A DNA stretch of 64,000 bases from Paracyclopina nana (taxonomy: Eukaryota > Arthropoda > Copepoda > Cyclopoida > Cyclopettidae): positions 6,639,001 through 6,703,000 of the forward strand of contig JAGUCH010000008.1 of NCBI GenBank assembly GCA_019096065.1. Direction: 5' to 3'. The notes under the pieces are model-generated. The model had not been told where the DNA came from. It made no database searches and worked only from the letters and a program-made list of their open reading frames with translations. Shown here one piece after another: positions 40,798 to 50,926 of the stretch. Position 1 is the stretch's first letter. Each line of letters begins with the position of its first letter. A program made the position numbers and the translations under genes.

Positions 40798-41374
40798 TAC
40801 AGTCTGTTTCAGAGATTTCTACGCACTTTGAAATCAAAAGTTTGTGTTACGGATTTGATAAATGCTAGACATAATGGATATCGTTGGAAACCTTGAAACT
40901 CTGGTCTTCTTTTTTATTAATATCACTTTTGATAAAAATTAATTAAGATTTGGATTAAAAGCCTAAAATAAAAAAGCACTCAAAAATGGCACCCATTTTT
41001 TTGATGGCAATGCACACATTTCAAAATGCTCAAAATTGCGAATTTTGACGTTGTTTTTTTTTCGATAAAGGATTAATTATTTTTCTCAGCATCAAAATAC
41101 TAATGGTTCATCAGTGATTTTGATTTTATTATGAAAATGCTTGATTTTAGTTGCATTCAGTAGGTGAAAAATTGCACTTTTGTTCTAAAAAAGTTGCCAC
41201 GGAAAAATTTAATTTTCTTATCTTTTTTACTTTTATTTTGGGATTTTCACTCCTACAAAATAGATGGCAAAAGATTCAAGCTTTCCAACGATATCCATTT
41301 TGTACAGCATTTCTCAAATCCGCAACACAAACTTTTGTTTTCAAAGTGCGTAGAATTCTCTGAAACAGGCTGTA
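40798..41374. mobile_element. 577-bp MITE with about 100-bp inverted repeats
   Basis: 40798-40900 (TACAGTCTGTTTCAGAG...) and 41276-41374 (...CTGAAACAGGCTGTA) are inverted repeats of about 100 bp with roughly 90% match; TA flanks at 40796-40797 and 41375-41376. The AT-rich middle is non-coding. A non-autonomous TA-target element, different from the 102-bp family. Confidence 0.85.
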
Positions 41375-41571
41375 TAAACCCAAGCCTGGAAGCAAGAGGG
41401 CCAGTGAGGGCAAGCAAGCTCATGAAGTTCAAGGTGATTTAAACTGGTAGGCAGCCGTCCCGTGCTCCAGCCGACACGCCGCCCTGGTCTGGCCGCTTCA
41501 ACATTCTTGATGCTACTCTCATACTTCACAACCATGACTGTAAGTTGACCTGATACCAATAAACGGCCATT

Positions 41572-42208
41572 TCTGACTGTAACCTGCCATGGAGCAAACT
41601 TCACCTGCCTTTACGATACCGGTGCTAATATCAGCTTGTTGTCACGCACCGTCTTTAGAAAGATTCCCCCTGGACTTTATCAGCTGCCATGTGACATCAA
41701 AGGAAAACAATCTCTGTGTGACTTTTATGTTTGTGACTCCCTAAATGTAGAAGGTATCCTGGGGGTAGACATTATCCATGCTGCTGGTTTGCACTTCGAC
41801 CCCGTTTCTATGGCCATTCACTATAAGAAAACCTCGCCAACTGCTGCTGTTGTTCAAAATGACACTTTTCTGCCTGCCAGAAGCATTGCGACTGTCAAAC
41901 TCTTAATTACTGGCAAAGAAGGCAAACGACAACCTAATTTTGAAGGATGTTTCAAACTCAGAAATTATGAGGATTCCACGGTGTGCGCAGACGACTGCCT
42001 TCTTCAAACAGATGGATTTGGAATCGCTACTATGAGGATCACCAACCCTGGATTGGAGCCCACTACACTGAAGAAGGGGCTAAAAATTGGTGAACTCGTC
42101 AACATTGATTTATCCAATTTTGTACCGTTTAATGATGCATTTGCTTGTGTTTCCAGCATTTCTACTTCGGGACAGCCACCTAGGCATGATCCCATGGTGA
42201 AGGAGTAA
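41572..42208 (+). pseudogene. pol: Protease region of E5 pol
   Basis: The frame contains the aspartic protease motif DTGA (about 41615-41626) followed by LLGVDII-like GILGVDII, then a linker to the stop at 42206-42208. No ATG precedes it, as expected for a processed polyprotein. Confidence 0.8.
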
Positions 42209-42235
42209 ATTAACAAGCATGCCAGACTAGACCAC

Positions 42236-43557
42236 TTGACTCCTAATGAGCGTCAGAATTATTTAAAACTGCTCTTGAACAATTCTGATGTTATTTCCAT
42301 TTCAGAATATGACTTGGGTAAATGTACTCTAATGAAGCACAAGATCAATCTGACTAACAAGAACCCAGTGTTCAACAAACAATTTCCGATCCCTCAGAAA
42401 CATTTGGAGCACATCAGTGAAAGTGTTGACGAATGGCTGAAAATGGGAATCATTGAGCCATCTGACTCCGAATGGAATTCCTCAATATTCTGTGTTCCAA
42501 GGAAACTACCAGATGGACTAACAGGCTGGAGACCAGTGATTGATTATAGAGGACTGAATCCCAAAACAGAGCCATCAAGCTATCGCCTCCCACTCATCTC
42601 AAAATGCATCAATGACATTGGAAGGTCAGGAACCCAACTTTTCTCAAAATTAGACCTCCGCAATGGCTTTCACCAAATGCAAATGGATGAATCGCCTAAA
42701 CACTTGACTGCGTTTACTATCCCTGGAAGAGGCCAATTTCAATACTGCAGGGCACTGTTTGGACTTTGCAACATGCCCCTATCATTTCAGTGTATGATGA
42801 TGAAAGTGTTTGAACACCTGACTCCCAAGCGAGTTTTGCTTTATTTGGATGATATAAGTCAAGGGAATTGATCACAAAGACATGATTGCAGGTTTGGATG
42901 AATGCTTTGAGCGGCTTCGGAGAGCAAATCTGAAAGTCAACCTCCCCAAGTGCTCCTTTGGAACTACGGTATGCACTTATCTAGGTTTCACCTTAACACC
43001 TACAGGTTATCAACCCAATAAGAGGAAATTACAAGCCATAGAAGATGCTCCTCCACCAACTACTGTCCGTGAGATAAGGCAATTTCTGGGATTATGCAAT
43101 TTCTTTCGGTCCTGCATTCCAAAGTTTAGCAAGCACTCACATGCTTTATCACAGTTAACCTGCAAGGACTCCAGCTGGCGCTCTGGCCCTTTGCCCCCTC
43201 AAGCCTTACAATCTTTTCAGAAATTGAAGGAGCTCTTGTGCAGTGAGCCTGTGTTGGCTTCCCCAAGCCCGAGCTCAACTACCATTTATACGTGGATGCT
43301 TCCCAAGGCACTGTAGACAACAGTTTGGATGGTGGACTGGGCGCTGTGTTGATCTAGTACCAAAACAATGAGCCTAGAGTAATCAGCTATGCATCAAGGA
43401 GTCTCCTAAAGCATGAGAAGAACTACACACCTACATCTACTTTTTATTCTATTGGCGTGCACCTGGGCAATTGAACACTGTTCTGTCTACCTTACTGGAA
43501 CCAAGTTTACATTGTACAGTGATCACAAACCCTTGGAGAAACTCAACAAGACCCATA
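42236..43557 (+). pseudogene. pol: RT and RNase H of E5 pol, frameshifted
   Basis: 42236-42871 has RT motifs up to YLDD (LLYLDDI near 42840); the frame is lost just after, and 42882-43316 continues with KCSFG, YLGF and REIRQFLGLCNFFR. RNase H (YVDAS) follows in another frame with stops around 43350-43550. A 102-bp MITE follows at 43558. Confidence 0.85.
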
Positions 43558-43659
43558 CCGATTGAGTCATCAAAACCGGGTAAGCGCTATGGCCAATTCG
43601 GCCGGTTTATTTAGTGCCGCAGTGCAGCCAGCGCATTGCGTTTCTCATGACTCAATCGG
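43558..43659. mobile_element. 102-bp MITE, copy 2, in E5 RNase H/integrase linker
   Basis: Reverse orientation relative to copy 1, same length and ends; TA duplicated at 43556-43557 and 43660-43661. Taking out the MITE and one TA makes the E5 reading frame continuous. The long open frame starting at 43562 begins inside the MITE and is an artefact. Confidence 0.93.
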
Positions 43660-44844
43660 TACTCGCACTCTTTCTCGCCTCCAGGACCTCATGATACAGC
43701 ATTCATTTACGGTCCAATATTGTCCAGGTGACAAAAATCCTGCTGATTTTTGTTCTAGAAATGTGCCCGAGGCCTTGTGCCAAATCAACGCCTGTGTGTA
43801 TGGGGTCTCTACAGAAGCCCTTGAGGATTTGGAAATCATGAAGCAGCTGCAGAATTCAGACACGGTGCTTTCCGCTCTGATCTCCAAGATCAAGACTGGT
43901 TTGATGCCATCTACACCCGAACTAAAGCGAATTGTGAATAGGTACGCCAAACACTGTGAACTCAAGGATGACATCTTGCTGATGACAATTGGGCAACTAG
44001 GCCGCCAGGTTATTTGCGCACCGGCTATATGCCAGGCTGACATCATTAGTGCTGCTCATGCTGCCATTGGCCACAAAGGAGTTTACAAAATGTGCAAACG
44101 ATTACGAGAACTGTATTTCTGGCCAAAGATGGTGGCTGATGTGGAAATGCTGGAAATGTGATAAAAGCAAGCAAAAATCACAATTTTCGAACACTCCCTT
44201 AAACCCGCTGTCACAACCTAGAGGGCCGTTTGAACGAGTGCACTGTGATCTCTTTGGGCCACTACGAACATCAGGTCAACAAAAGAAGTTTATCCTAGTC
44301 ATCACGGATGCTTTCACAAAATATGCCAAATTTGTGGCATTGCCAGACAAAACTCCAGAAGCAGTTAGTCGAGGCACTTTTAACAGGTGGATTTTGCGCT
44401 ATGGATCACCGTGCATTTTAGTGACTGACGGTGGTAAGGAATTTACAGCAAAGGTCAATGATGAACTGTTCTAGTTACTACAAATTGATAAGAAGAAAAC
44501 AAGCCCCAGACACCCCCAAACTAACGCCGCGGCTGAAGTAATTAATAATCATATCATTAGCTATTTGCAGAAAACGCTAGACTTGGATTCGACGCTTGAC
44601 TGGGAAGAAATATTACCAGCACTGCAACTGAGCAACAATGTGGGTGTTAGTAAGGCAACAAAAATGAGCCCGTTTTTCCTTCTGTTTGGGGTACACCCCA
44701 GGACCCCATACATGGATCCAAACGTGGTAGACCACAAGTATTACGGTGATAGCTACAAGGACGAAATTGGAAAACGTCTCCAAATTGTGCTATGAGTGGC
44801 CTCAGAAAACAACATTCACTACAAAGAGTTATACACTGCACAGC
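43660..44844 (+). pseudogene. pol: Integrase of E5, N-terminal and core parts
   Basis: HAAIGHKGV...YFWPKM zinc-region sequence up to 44161, a frame change, then the DDE core: HCDLFGPL, TDGGKEF and PQTNAAAEV. Stops at 44472-44474 and 44793-44795 interrupt it. The frame reads on to 44844, where E4 is inserted. Confidence 0.82.
44840..44844. other. Target-site duplication of E4, left copy (ACAGC)
   Basis: ACAGC directly before the E4 5' LTR, repeated at 60776-60780 directly after the 3' LTR. The E5 integrase frame joins across once one copy is counted. Confidence 0.93.
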
Positions 44845-45491
44845 TGGAAAGGATGTAATCTCAAGATGTGAATAATGATTCTTTAGCTCTTTTCTAAATA
44901 TTGTTAATTAATTTTGTAAGGGGTTCTCTCTGGAAAATTCCACTATACTGGGATTTGGGGATCTTTAGCTGTGTAGCAGTACTGTTGCTGCACAGGTGAA
45001 CTTCCCTACAGCTCCACTGTAGGGAGTTTTCCACAGAAAACCTCAGTCTGATTCTGTACCTTGCAGAGTGCAAAGAGAGAAAAATACAAGAGTGAAAATT
45101 ACATCAGTGTTCCTTTGTTTAAAGTGTCTGATCTTTAAGCAGATCATCCTTTGTTGTCCCATCCTCAGGTGTATAGTCCAAGTGTGGCTCTGGGGGTTCA
45201 ACAAGGCACACTCCTTTTCAGTGTTGGTTTGGGCCTAGTGCTGCGACTTAGGTTAATGAAGACCCAAAGTTTAGAGGTAGAGGCCAAACCAGAAAAGGTT
45301 TAGAGTGTGTTGGAGATTTGGAAACACTGGCCATTATCGATGAAGAAAACAGGCATTCGTGGCTAGAACCTGCAAGTTGAGAATGAGGCTCATATGTGAA
45401 ATACTGTAAGTACGAATTTTGTATAAAGTACTATTTATAGGTTTGCACTTTTGAGTCTTTTATCACCACAGCAAAATCAAATTCATTTACA
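44845..45491 (+). repeat. 5' LTR of E4 (647 bp)
   Basis: Starts TGGAAAGGATGTAATC and ends CATTTACA. The same 647 bp recur at 60129-60775. Confidence 0.95.
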
Positions 45492-45492
45492 T

Positions 45493-45509
45493 TGGCGCCC
45501 AACTTCGAG
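45493..45509 (+). other. Primer binding site of E4
   Basis: TGGCGCCCAACTTCGAG one base after the LTR end. The first 11 bases match the classic lysine-tRNA primer site; the rest do not, so priming may rely on a short match or a variant tRNA. Confidence 0.65.
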
Positions 45510-45954
45510 TGCCATTTTTTCTTCATTTTTGAAAAAACTTTTGACTCAAAAATTTTCTCAAAACTGCAAATCTGTGTAATTTCTCCTGCAATTTGAAATT
45601 GTAAACAACTTGTTTTTCTGTTCTGTCAGGGGGGAGGATTATAGATAATGATCTAACGGTCAAAAAGTGACCATTTTTCCAGACAACCCCTGGTCAAATT
45701 CCTTTTGAATACAGTGCCAGAAATCTCTATTGTAAAATAAGATTATTCAAATAGCAAATTAGGACTCTGATTTAAGTACTAGTTCCAAGTGACCATTTTT
45801 CCAACCAATTTCTGGCCAATTTTCCTTTGAGTACAGTGCCAGAAATCTCTGTTGTAAAATACATTTTTCAAATAACCTAAAATTTTATTAGGGCATTTAA
45901 TTGTATAGCATCTTTCACCAAATCTGTGAATATTTTTCAATCATTATTTTCAAC
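45510..45954 (+). repeat. E4 leader with 122-bp tandem duplication
   Basis: GTGACCATTTTTCCA...CAGTGCCAGAAATCTCT(A/G)TTGTAAAAT occurs at 45667 and 45789 (period 122). No gene. Like E1 and E2, it has a duplication just ahead of gag, with unrelated sequence. Confidence 0.75.
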
Positions 45955-47751
45955 ATGGAGGGATCACTATTTAACCTAAGACTACGATCAAAAGCCATAG
46001 AGCAAGGAAAACAGCTTGTCACACCACAGGAGAGAGATGAATTGTTAAGATTGACTAATTTGGCTGATAATAAAGACCTAACTGAAGAGCAAAATGAGAG
46101 ATTTGTGTTCCTTTATGGAATAAACCAGGCTGAACTAGCCTATCAACAAAAAACCAATATGGAACATGAGATCAGAATGCTAAGGGAGGAGGCCAAGAAT
46201 CTGAGGGCAAAAACCAATGCAGGTGCTACACCTCCCCCTCAAACCTTTTTGGCACCAAATGCTCCAGTAGCTTCAGCTGATACCAATCAGCAAATCAGCA
46301 CATTGTGTGCCACCATAGCTGCTTTGGCATCGAACAAGGAGAGCTCAAAATCATTTGGGAAACCGGCTCCACAGCCAGTCCAGGCACCTGTGACACAAAA
46401 TGCGGAAGTGGTACAAGGCCTCACTACTGCCTTTGAAGCACTACTAAGGGCTACTGCGGATACTTCTCTGTCAGCAACCCTTAGTGCTCAGTTGCAGCAA
46501 CTCAACCTGCAGGACAGATTCAATCAGGAAATATTCAAACCACTTCATGACGTGGAAGCGGTTTCGCAGCGCGTGGCGATGCACACTTACCAACAGGTGG
46601 CGGCGCACGGGATCACTAATCCTGATTTCATCACGTGCCCCTCTTTTAAGCCTAACGCAATTCATCGGCTAAACAGAGAGGGCATTGCCGCATTCAATAA
46701 GGTCTTCAAAGGCATAAAATACCATGATGAGACAAATAACAACATGAATATCCGGGACCTGCTACAACAAGTGGCGGATTTTGTTGAGGAGAATAACCTC
46801 AGTCGTACAGCCACAGTTGACATCTTACGCAAGCTAATGCCTGACCACTCCAAGGCAGGACAATTATTGGAAGACTATGCGGACGAAGAAGAATCCAAGG
46901 CTTCCATTCAAGACTTCTTTAATCAGGCGGTTATCGTATTTAAACCGAAAGTCAATCCAGATTACGAAGAGTCCCGATTGAACAACATCATCTCGAATCC
47001 GCAGAAAAAACCTCTAATGGACGTTCTTCTCGACATCCAGTTGGCCTGCCAGCGAATCTACGTGAACACAGACAAATCTATGCAGATGGAATTGAAGTCA
47101 TCCCGCACGCAGAGCGCAATAATGGCATACCTCAACAAATTTTATCCAGCAACAGAGGTAATGAAAATCAAACACCTTTTCCACTCGTATGTGAAGAACA
47201 ATCACATCTCCATCTTCACCAAGAACGCCACATTACATCTCATCAATCTAACGCATCAGACTTTCCAAGCCATGGAACCAACAGTGCAACCACAGGTTCC
47301 AAACTATCTGGTGAAAAGAGAGGACAACAAAACTGTCTCACATAACGGCCATCGCAATTCTCACCAGGCCCACAGTAAGCAGTTGCCTTTGTTACTTCAG
47401 TCGGTGGAGCAGAGTGCAGAAGGCATTGATCATGGGTCCTCTACCAACATGATTGATGAAATACGGCTACTTCAGAATGCGCAGCGCCAAAATCCGCATT
47501 ACAACATGGCGCCCAACGCATTTCAGCCTCAGGGTCAGACTGGCGCTCGTCCCAAGAATCGCATCATTGAGGGACGATGCTCCTTTGTAACTGCGCTTAG
47601 AAAGACCCAGATGCGCACTCTCCATTCTTCTACAAGAATTGTACATATTTTCCGCATCAAAAACCACAGTACGGCAGACAACCTCAACAGTGTTGCGGAG
47701 GATTTCATCCGGACCAACCGAATGGATTCTGCCCGAGGCTGGCAAAATTGA
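45955..47751 (+). CDS. gag: Gag of E4, C-terminus frame-damaged
   Basis: 598 residues from ATG 45955. The N-terminal third is helical, the middle Ala/Pro/Gln-rich, and a capsid-like region spans about 46550-47250. After CSF at about 47577 the annotated frame loses its character, while the -1 frame reads Cys/Pro/Gln-rich (CSFCNC...) with stops at about 47596 and 47763. The knuckle region has therefore probably suffered a frameshift, or is reached by recoding. No overlap with pol as in E1. Confidence 0.78.
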   Translation: MEGSLFNLRLRSKAIEQGKQLVTPQERDELLRLTNLADNKDLTEEQNERFVFLYGINQAELAYQQKTNMEHEIRMLREEAKNLRAKTNAGATPPPQTFLAPNAPVASADTNQQISTLCATIAALASNKESSKSFGKPAPQPVQAPVTQNAEVVQGLTTAFEALLRATADTSLSATLSAQLQQLNLQDRFNQEIFKPLHDVEAVSQRVAMHTYQQVAAHGITNPDFITCPSFKPNAIHRLNREGIAAFNKVFKGIKYHDETNNNMNIRDLLQQVADFVEENNLSRTATVDILRKLMPDHSKAGQLLEDYADEEESKASIQDFFNQAVIVFKPKVNPDYEESRLNNIISNPQKKPLMDVLLDIQLACQRIYVNTDKSMQMELKSSRTQSAIMAYLNKFYPATEVMKIKHLFHSYVKNNHISIFTKNATLHLINLTHQTFQAMEPTVQPQVPNYLVKREDNKTVSHNGHRNSHQAHSKQLPLLLQSVEQSAEGIDHGSSTNMIDEIRLLQNAQRQNPHYNMAPNAFQPQGQTGARPKNRIIEGRCSFVTALRKTQMRTLHSSTRIVHIFRIKNHSTADNLNSVAEDFIRTNRMDSARGWQN

Positions 47752-47935
47752 GACAAAGTCAATGACAACGATCTAAGCTCCCAGTGGAAAGTGTGCAAGA
47801 TGTCTCGAATGAAATGGACAACGGTGATTGGCAAAAACATTCTCGAGACACCAGTGACAATGTTCCCATCACATACTTGAACAAATGTGCTTCAACCGAC
47901 ATATGTCCGTCACATGACACTTTGTACAGTGATAA

Positions 47936-50926
47936 TGTAGTGAAAATAGCAATGACTTTTCTTTTCAGAACAGTGATTCTTTTCAGAACAGTGATTCTTT
48001 TCAGGACAGTGATTATCATATTGACAACATTGCTTTTCAGCACAGTGATTCTTTTCAGGACAGTGATTATCATGCTGACATAAATTCTTTTCAGGATAGT
48101 GTCCCGCAATTTAAAGACTATTTATTTCAGGAAAGTAAAGTGCCACCTAACGACTCTACCTTTCAAGCTCAGCACAGTGATACAGACATACGAAATTTGC
48201 CAGAACGGTTATGTGACACAGACAATTTCAGTGCTGCCACGGCAGAAAGTTCACAAACATGTGCGAAGAATTCCAACACTGATAATGCAGAAGAGCTTGA
48301 TGCCGCATCAAAGCAGGGCGAGGGGGTACTAGTAGAATCTCCTGAAAATTTTGAATGCGCCATCCAAGCCATTTCAGTGGACATGCAAGTGAAACAGATC
48401 TACGACCTGCAAGAAATTCTCTATGTGGAAGAGATCAATACTTCGACTTGTGTTCAGGACTCCAACAGACTAGAATTCATCGTCACTTTCCCAACAAATC
48501 GACCTCATCTACACATCAAGTTTGCAGAGGAAGCAAAGCCTGAACAAATACTTCTAGACTCTGGATCTTACCATAACATCATGACCATAGACAATCTCCG
48601 CAGAATTGAAAATCTTCAAGGATCAATTGCAGCACTTACTCCAGTGCAAATCTATCTGAGAAGTCACACCAATCATGACATTGAAGTGCTTGGACAAGCT
48701 TCACTCAACCTCACCTTGCTGGGAACAGCGATTTCTAAACGGATTTGTTCAGTGCCTTTCATTGTCACAAATGGCACGGGCAAAATTCTTCTTGGTGCAA
48801 ACTTTGTAGCTTCAAAAAATGCTCATCTCAAGTTTGGTAAGGCAGAAGACCAAACTTTGAATGCAATTTTGAGCATGCCACAGGAGTCTCTGGCACAGGA
48901 AGAAACCGTTAGCACCAGTGAACAGATCTCGCCTGTGAATATTGTCAATCTAATGTTAAAAAAGAAGCTGAGATTAGCTCCGAAGCAGAGAAAGATGGTC
49001 CGATGTCTAGCAGTGACTGAGAATGAACATTTGATGTCTAGGATCTCCAAAACTTCATTTATAGCAACTTATGTCTCAGAACTTCTGGAGTACTCGGGAG
49101 AAGGATTCTTTGAGTTGGATGAAAACATGGAGACAAATCTCATCGTTCAGAATTGCACAGACATGCCCATGTGTTTTCCAAAAGAGCAGAACATTGCTGA
49201 ACTCACCATCCTGGATGAACATGACTCTCAGATTGTTTGTGAAGTATCCTCTTTTGTTGAGACAGTATTTGCTGCCCGAGAGATCCAAACTCTAGAATTC
49301 AATGATTGCTTTTGTACCATCAAAGACACTACAACCATCAAATTGGTGCCATGTGACAGATGGGGCTCCTCTGACATCCCCGAGCTTAATCTGAATACCT
49401 GGACTGCTCCATCACCATTTGTCAAAGCATATAAGAAGCTTCATGAAGATGACAGCATTTACCTATTCATTCGCCCAGACAAATTGTCCATGAAACAAGT
49501 GAGAGACATTGTGAGAAATTTGACTTCTTTCAGAAATTGGCTGTGGATTCTCACCTCAATAGAACCTCATCTGAAGGAGACCACCGTCATGAATTTCTTC
49601 AATGCAGCATGCAAAGAAAAAAATCTCTCGTTTGCTTGCTTGATTCCCACTTTGTGCATGAACCATCAAAGACCTGCGTCTTTGGAGGCTAACAGAATGA
49701 TTGTTCATGTGGAAGTGGAGAACAGCAAACCTGCATTTCATTTCTGTCCAGGACATCGGAGACCAAAAGTTAAAGACCACTTTAAATTGGATAGAGCAAA
49801 CATTCAATGGTCTCATCCAATAAAAGAAGAACTAAGCTTGATCTCAGTGAGACTAAGTCTGGGGCTGATCATTGATGAAAAGGCATGCAGATCCACCCTA
49901 AGACAGGTAATGAAGGTCATAAACATCTTGAATTCAAAGGCCAAAATCTCTTTCATTGTGAATCACAATCCGCACAATTCCACCATTGTCGATGCTTTGT
50001 GCGATGAAGTGACAAAGGCCAATTTGATGCTAGTTGAGCTTGCGGAAAATTGGACGCACCTGCATTGCCAGATACCCCGCAATGTGAGTGAGATCGAAAT
50101 GACAGAGATGGAGGTTGACTGCCTCGAACATGAAGATGAGCCAAATCCCAGTTTTTTAAATCAAATATCAATGGTTCAATCTTTGGTGGAAACAGGATTT
50201 CCAGACATTTCCACCATAAGAGGAAAGAAACAAGTACTGAAACTTGGGAGTGAATTCCAGGATTCTCCTGATTTCAACAAGGATCTAGACACTTTTGAAG
50301 CCAACATTGAGAACGATCCTTTAGAAGCCAGGGCAATCGACGACAAGTCCATAGTCTCTGTCCACACCTTGGCTCCAGGAGAGGTTCATTTGCCACAACC
50401 CATGGACAAGGAGGATGGCATCACCCATTGGAGTCAGCTGAAAATGCCTTTCCCTGACGACTTTTCTCAGGAAGCCAAGGAACATTACCTGAAACTGTTC
50501 GATGAATACTCAGATATCATACAACTAAAGAAAGGACAAATCAGACCTATCAACTGTCAACCTGTAAGCCTAAACATCACTGCTAAACAACTCATCCAGA
50601 AACCCTATCCCATGAATCCCCATTTGACAAAAGTTGCAACCAAATTGGCTGAATGCATGGTGACCGAAGGCTTTTTGGAAAGAGTTGAAACCAGTTCCTT
50701 CGTAAGTCCGTGTTTCCTGGTAATCAGGAATTCACACATCAAGCATGTCACAGATGAAGAAAGAAAGGAACTGGAATTGACCAAACCCTGTGACTATTTC
50801 AGGCTTGTGGCGGATTATACAAAAGTGAACAGTCTGTATCCTGACTTGGCGTCTGAACTTCCTTCCATCTCGGACTACCTTTCGATCCTGGGGGGGGGGG
50901 ATGTTGGTTTGCATCAGTGGACTTAA
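47936..50926 (+). CDS. pol: Pol of E4, part 1 (N-term repeats, PR, spacer domain, RT start)
   Basis: The frame opens at 47936 with no ATG for well over 100 codons. First come imperfect FQxSDS repeats, then an aspartic protease motif LLDSGS (from 48551), a long spacer domain with a segment (IYLFIRPDKLSMKQVRDIV) resembling the E1 LPWVVVVPSDKLLSGEQ block, and RT motifs up to a run of 11 G at 50890-50900. There the frame changes and stops at 50924-50926. Initiation is unexplained: six TTTTCAG acceptor-like sites in 47959-48094 suggest a spliced pol mRNA. Confidence 0.75.
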   Translation, partial: CSENSNDFSFQNSDSFQNSDSFQDSDYHIDNIAFQHSDSFQDSDYHADINSFQDSVPQFKDYLFQESKVPPNDSTFQAQHSDTDIRNLPERLCDTDNFSAATAESSQTCAKNSNTDNAEELDAASKQGEGVLVESPENFECAIQAISVDMQVKQIYDLQEILYVEEINTSTCVQDSNRLEFIVTFPTNRPHLHIKFAEEAKPEQILLDSGSYHNIMTIDNLRRIENLQGSIAALTPVQIYLRSHTNHDIEVLGQASLNLTLLGTAISKRICSVPFIVTNGTGKILLGANFVASKNAHLKFGKAEDQTLNAILSMPQESLAQEETVSTSEQISPVNIVNLMLKKKLRLAPKQRKMVRCLAVTENEHLMSRISKTSFIATYVSELLEYSGEGFFELDENMETNLIVQNCTDMPMCFPKEQNIAELTILDEHDSQIVCEVSSFVETVFAAREIQTLEFNDCFCTIKDTTTIKLVPCDRWGSSDIPELNLNTWTAPSPFVKAYKKLHEDDSIYLFIRPDKLSMKQVRDIVRNLTSFRNWLWILTSIEPHLKETTVMNFFNAACKEKNLSFACLIPTLCMNHQRPASLEANRMIVHVEVENSKPAFHFCPGHRRPKVKDHFKLDRANIQWSHPIKEELSLISVRLSLGLIIDEKACRSTLRQVMKVINILNSKAKISFIVNHNPHNSTIVDALCDEVTKANLMLVELAENWTHLHCQIPRNVSEIEMTEMEVDCLEHEDEPNPSFLNQISMVQSLVETGFPDISTIRGKKQVLKLGSEFQDSPDFNKDLDTFEANIENDPLEARAIDDKSIVSVHTLAPGEVHLPQPMDKEDGITHWSQLKMPFPDDFSQEAKEHYLKLFDEYSDIIQLKKGQIRPINCQPVSLNITAKQLIQKPYPMNPHLTKVATKLAECMVTEGFLERVETSSFVSPCFLVIRNSHIKHVTDEERKELELTKPCDYFRLVADYTKVNSLYPDLASELPSISDYLSILGGGDVGLHQWT
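47959..48094 (+). repeat. Array of six TTTTCAG repeats at the start of E4 pol
   Basis: TTCTTTTCAG(A/G)ACAGTGA-type units, six in 136 bp, encode FQNSDS/FQDSDYH repeats in the pol frame. Each unit is also a good pyrimidine tract plus AG. Confidence 0.7.

Larger units (their letters stand above)
40290..44844 (+). mobile_element. Degraded Ty3/gypsy element E5, left part
   Basis: Gag knuckle, protease, RT (YLDD), RNase H and integrase in Ty3/gypsy order, with several frameshifts and stops, two MITE insertions, and E4 inserted in the integrase at 44844. It continues at 60776. LTRs were not found; the left border near 40290 is only where coding similarity begins. Confidence 0.85.

Noticed and set aside
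43562-44161. 199-residue ORF starting at 43562 as a separate gene
   Set aside because: Its first codons are MITE sequence; the rest is E5 RNase H/integrase.
47784-48083. 99-residue ORF with LFRTVILFRTV repeats
   Set aside because: Out-of-frame reading of the TTTTCAG repeat array that encodes FQxSDS in the pol frame; its first half may be a displaced gag-pol linker, not an independent gene.
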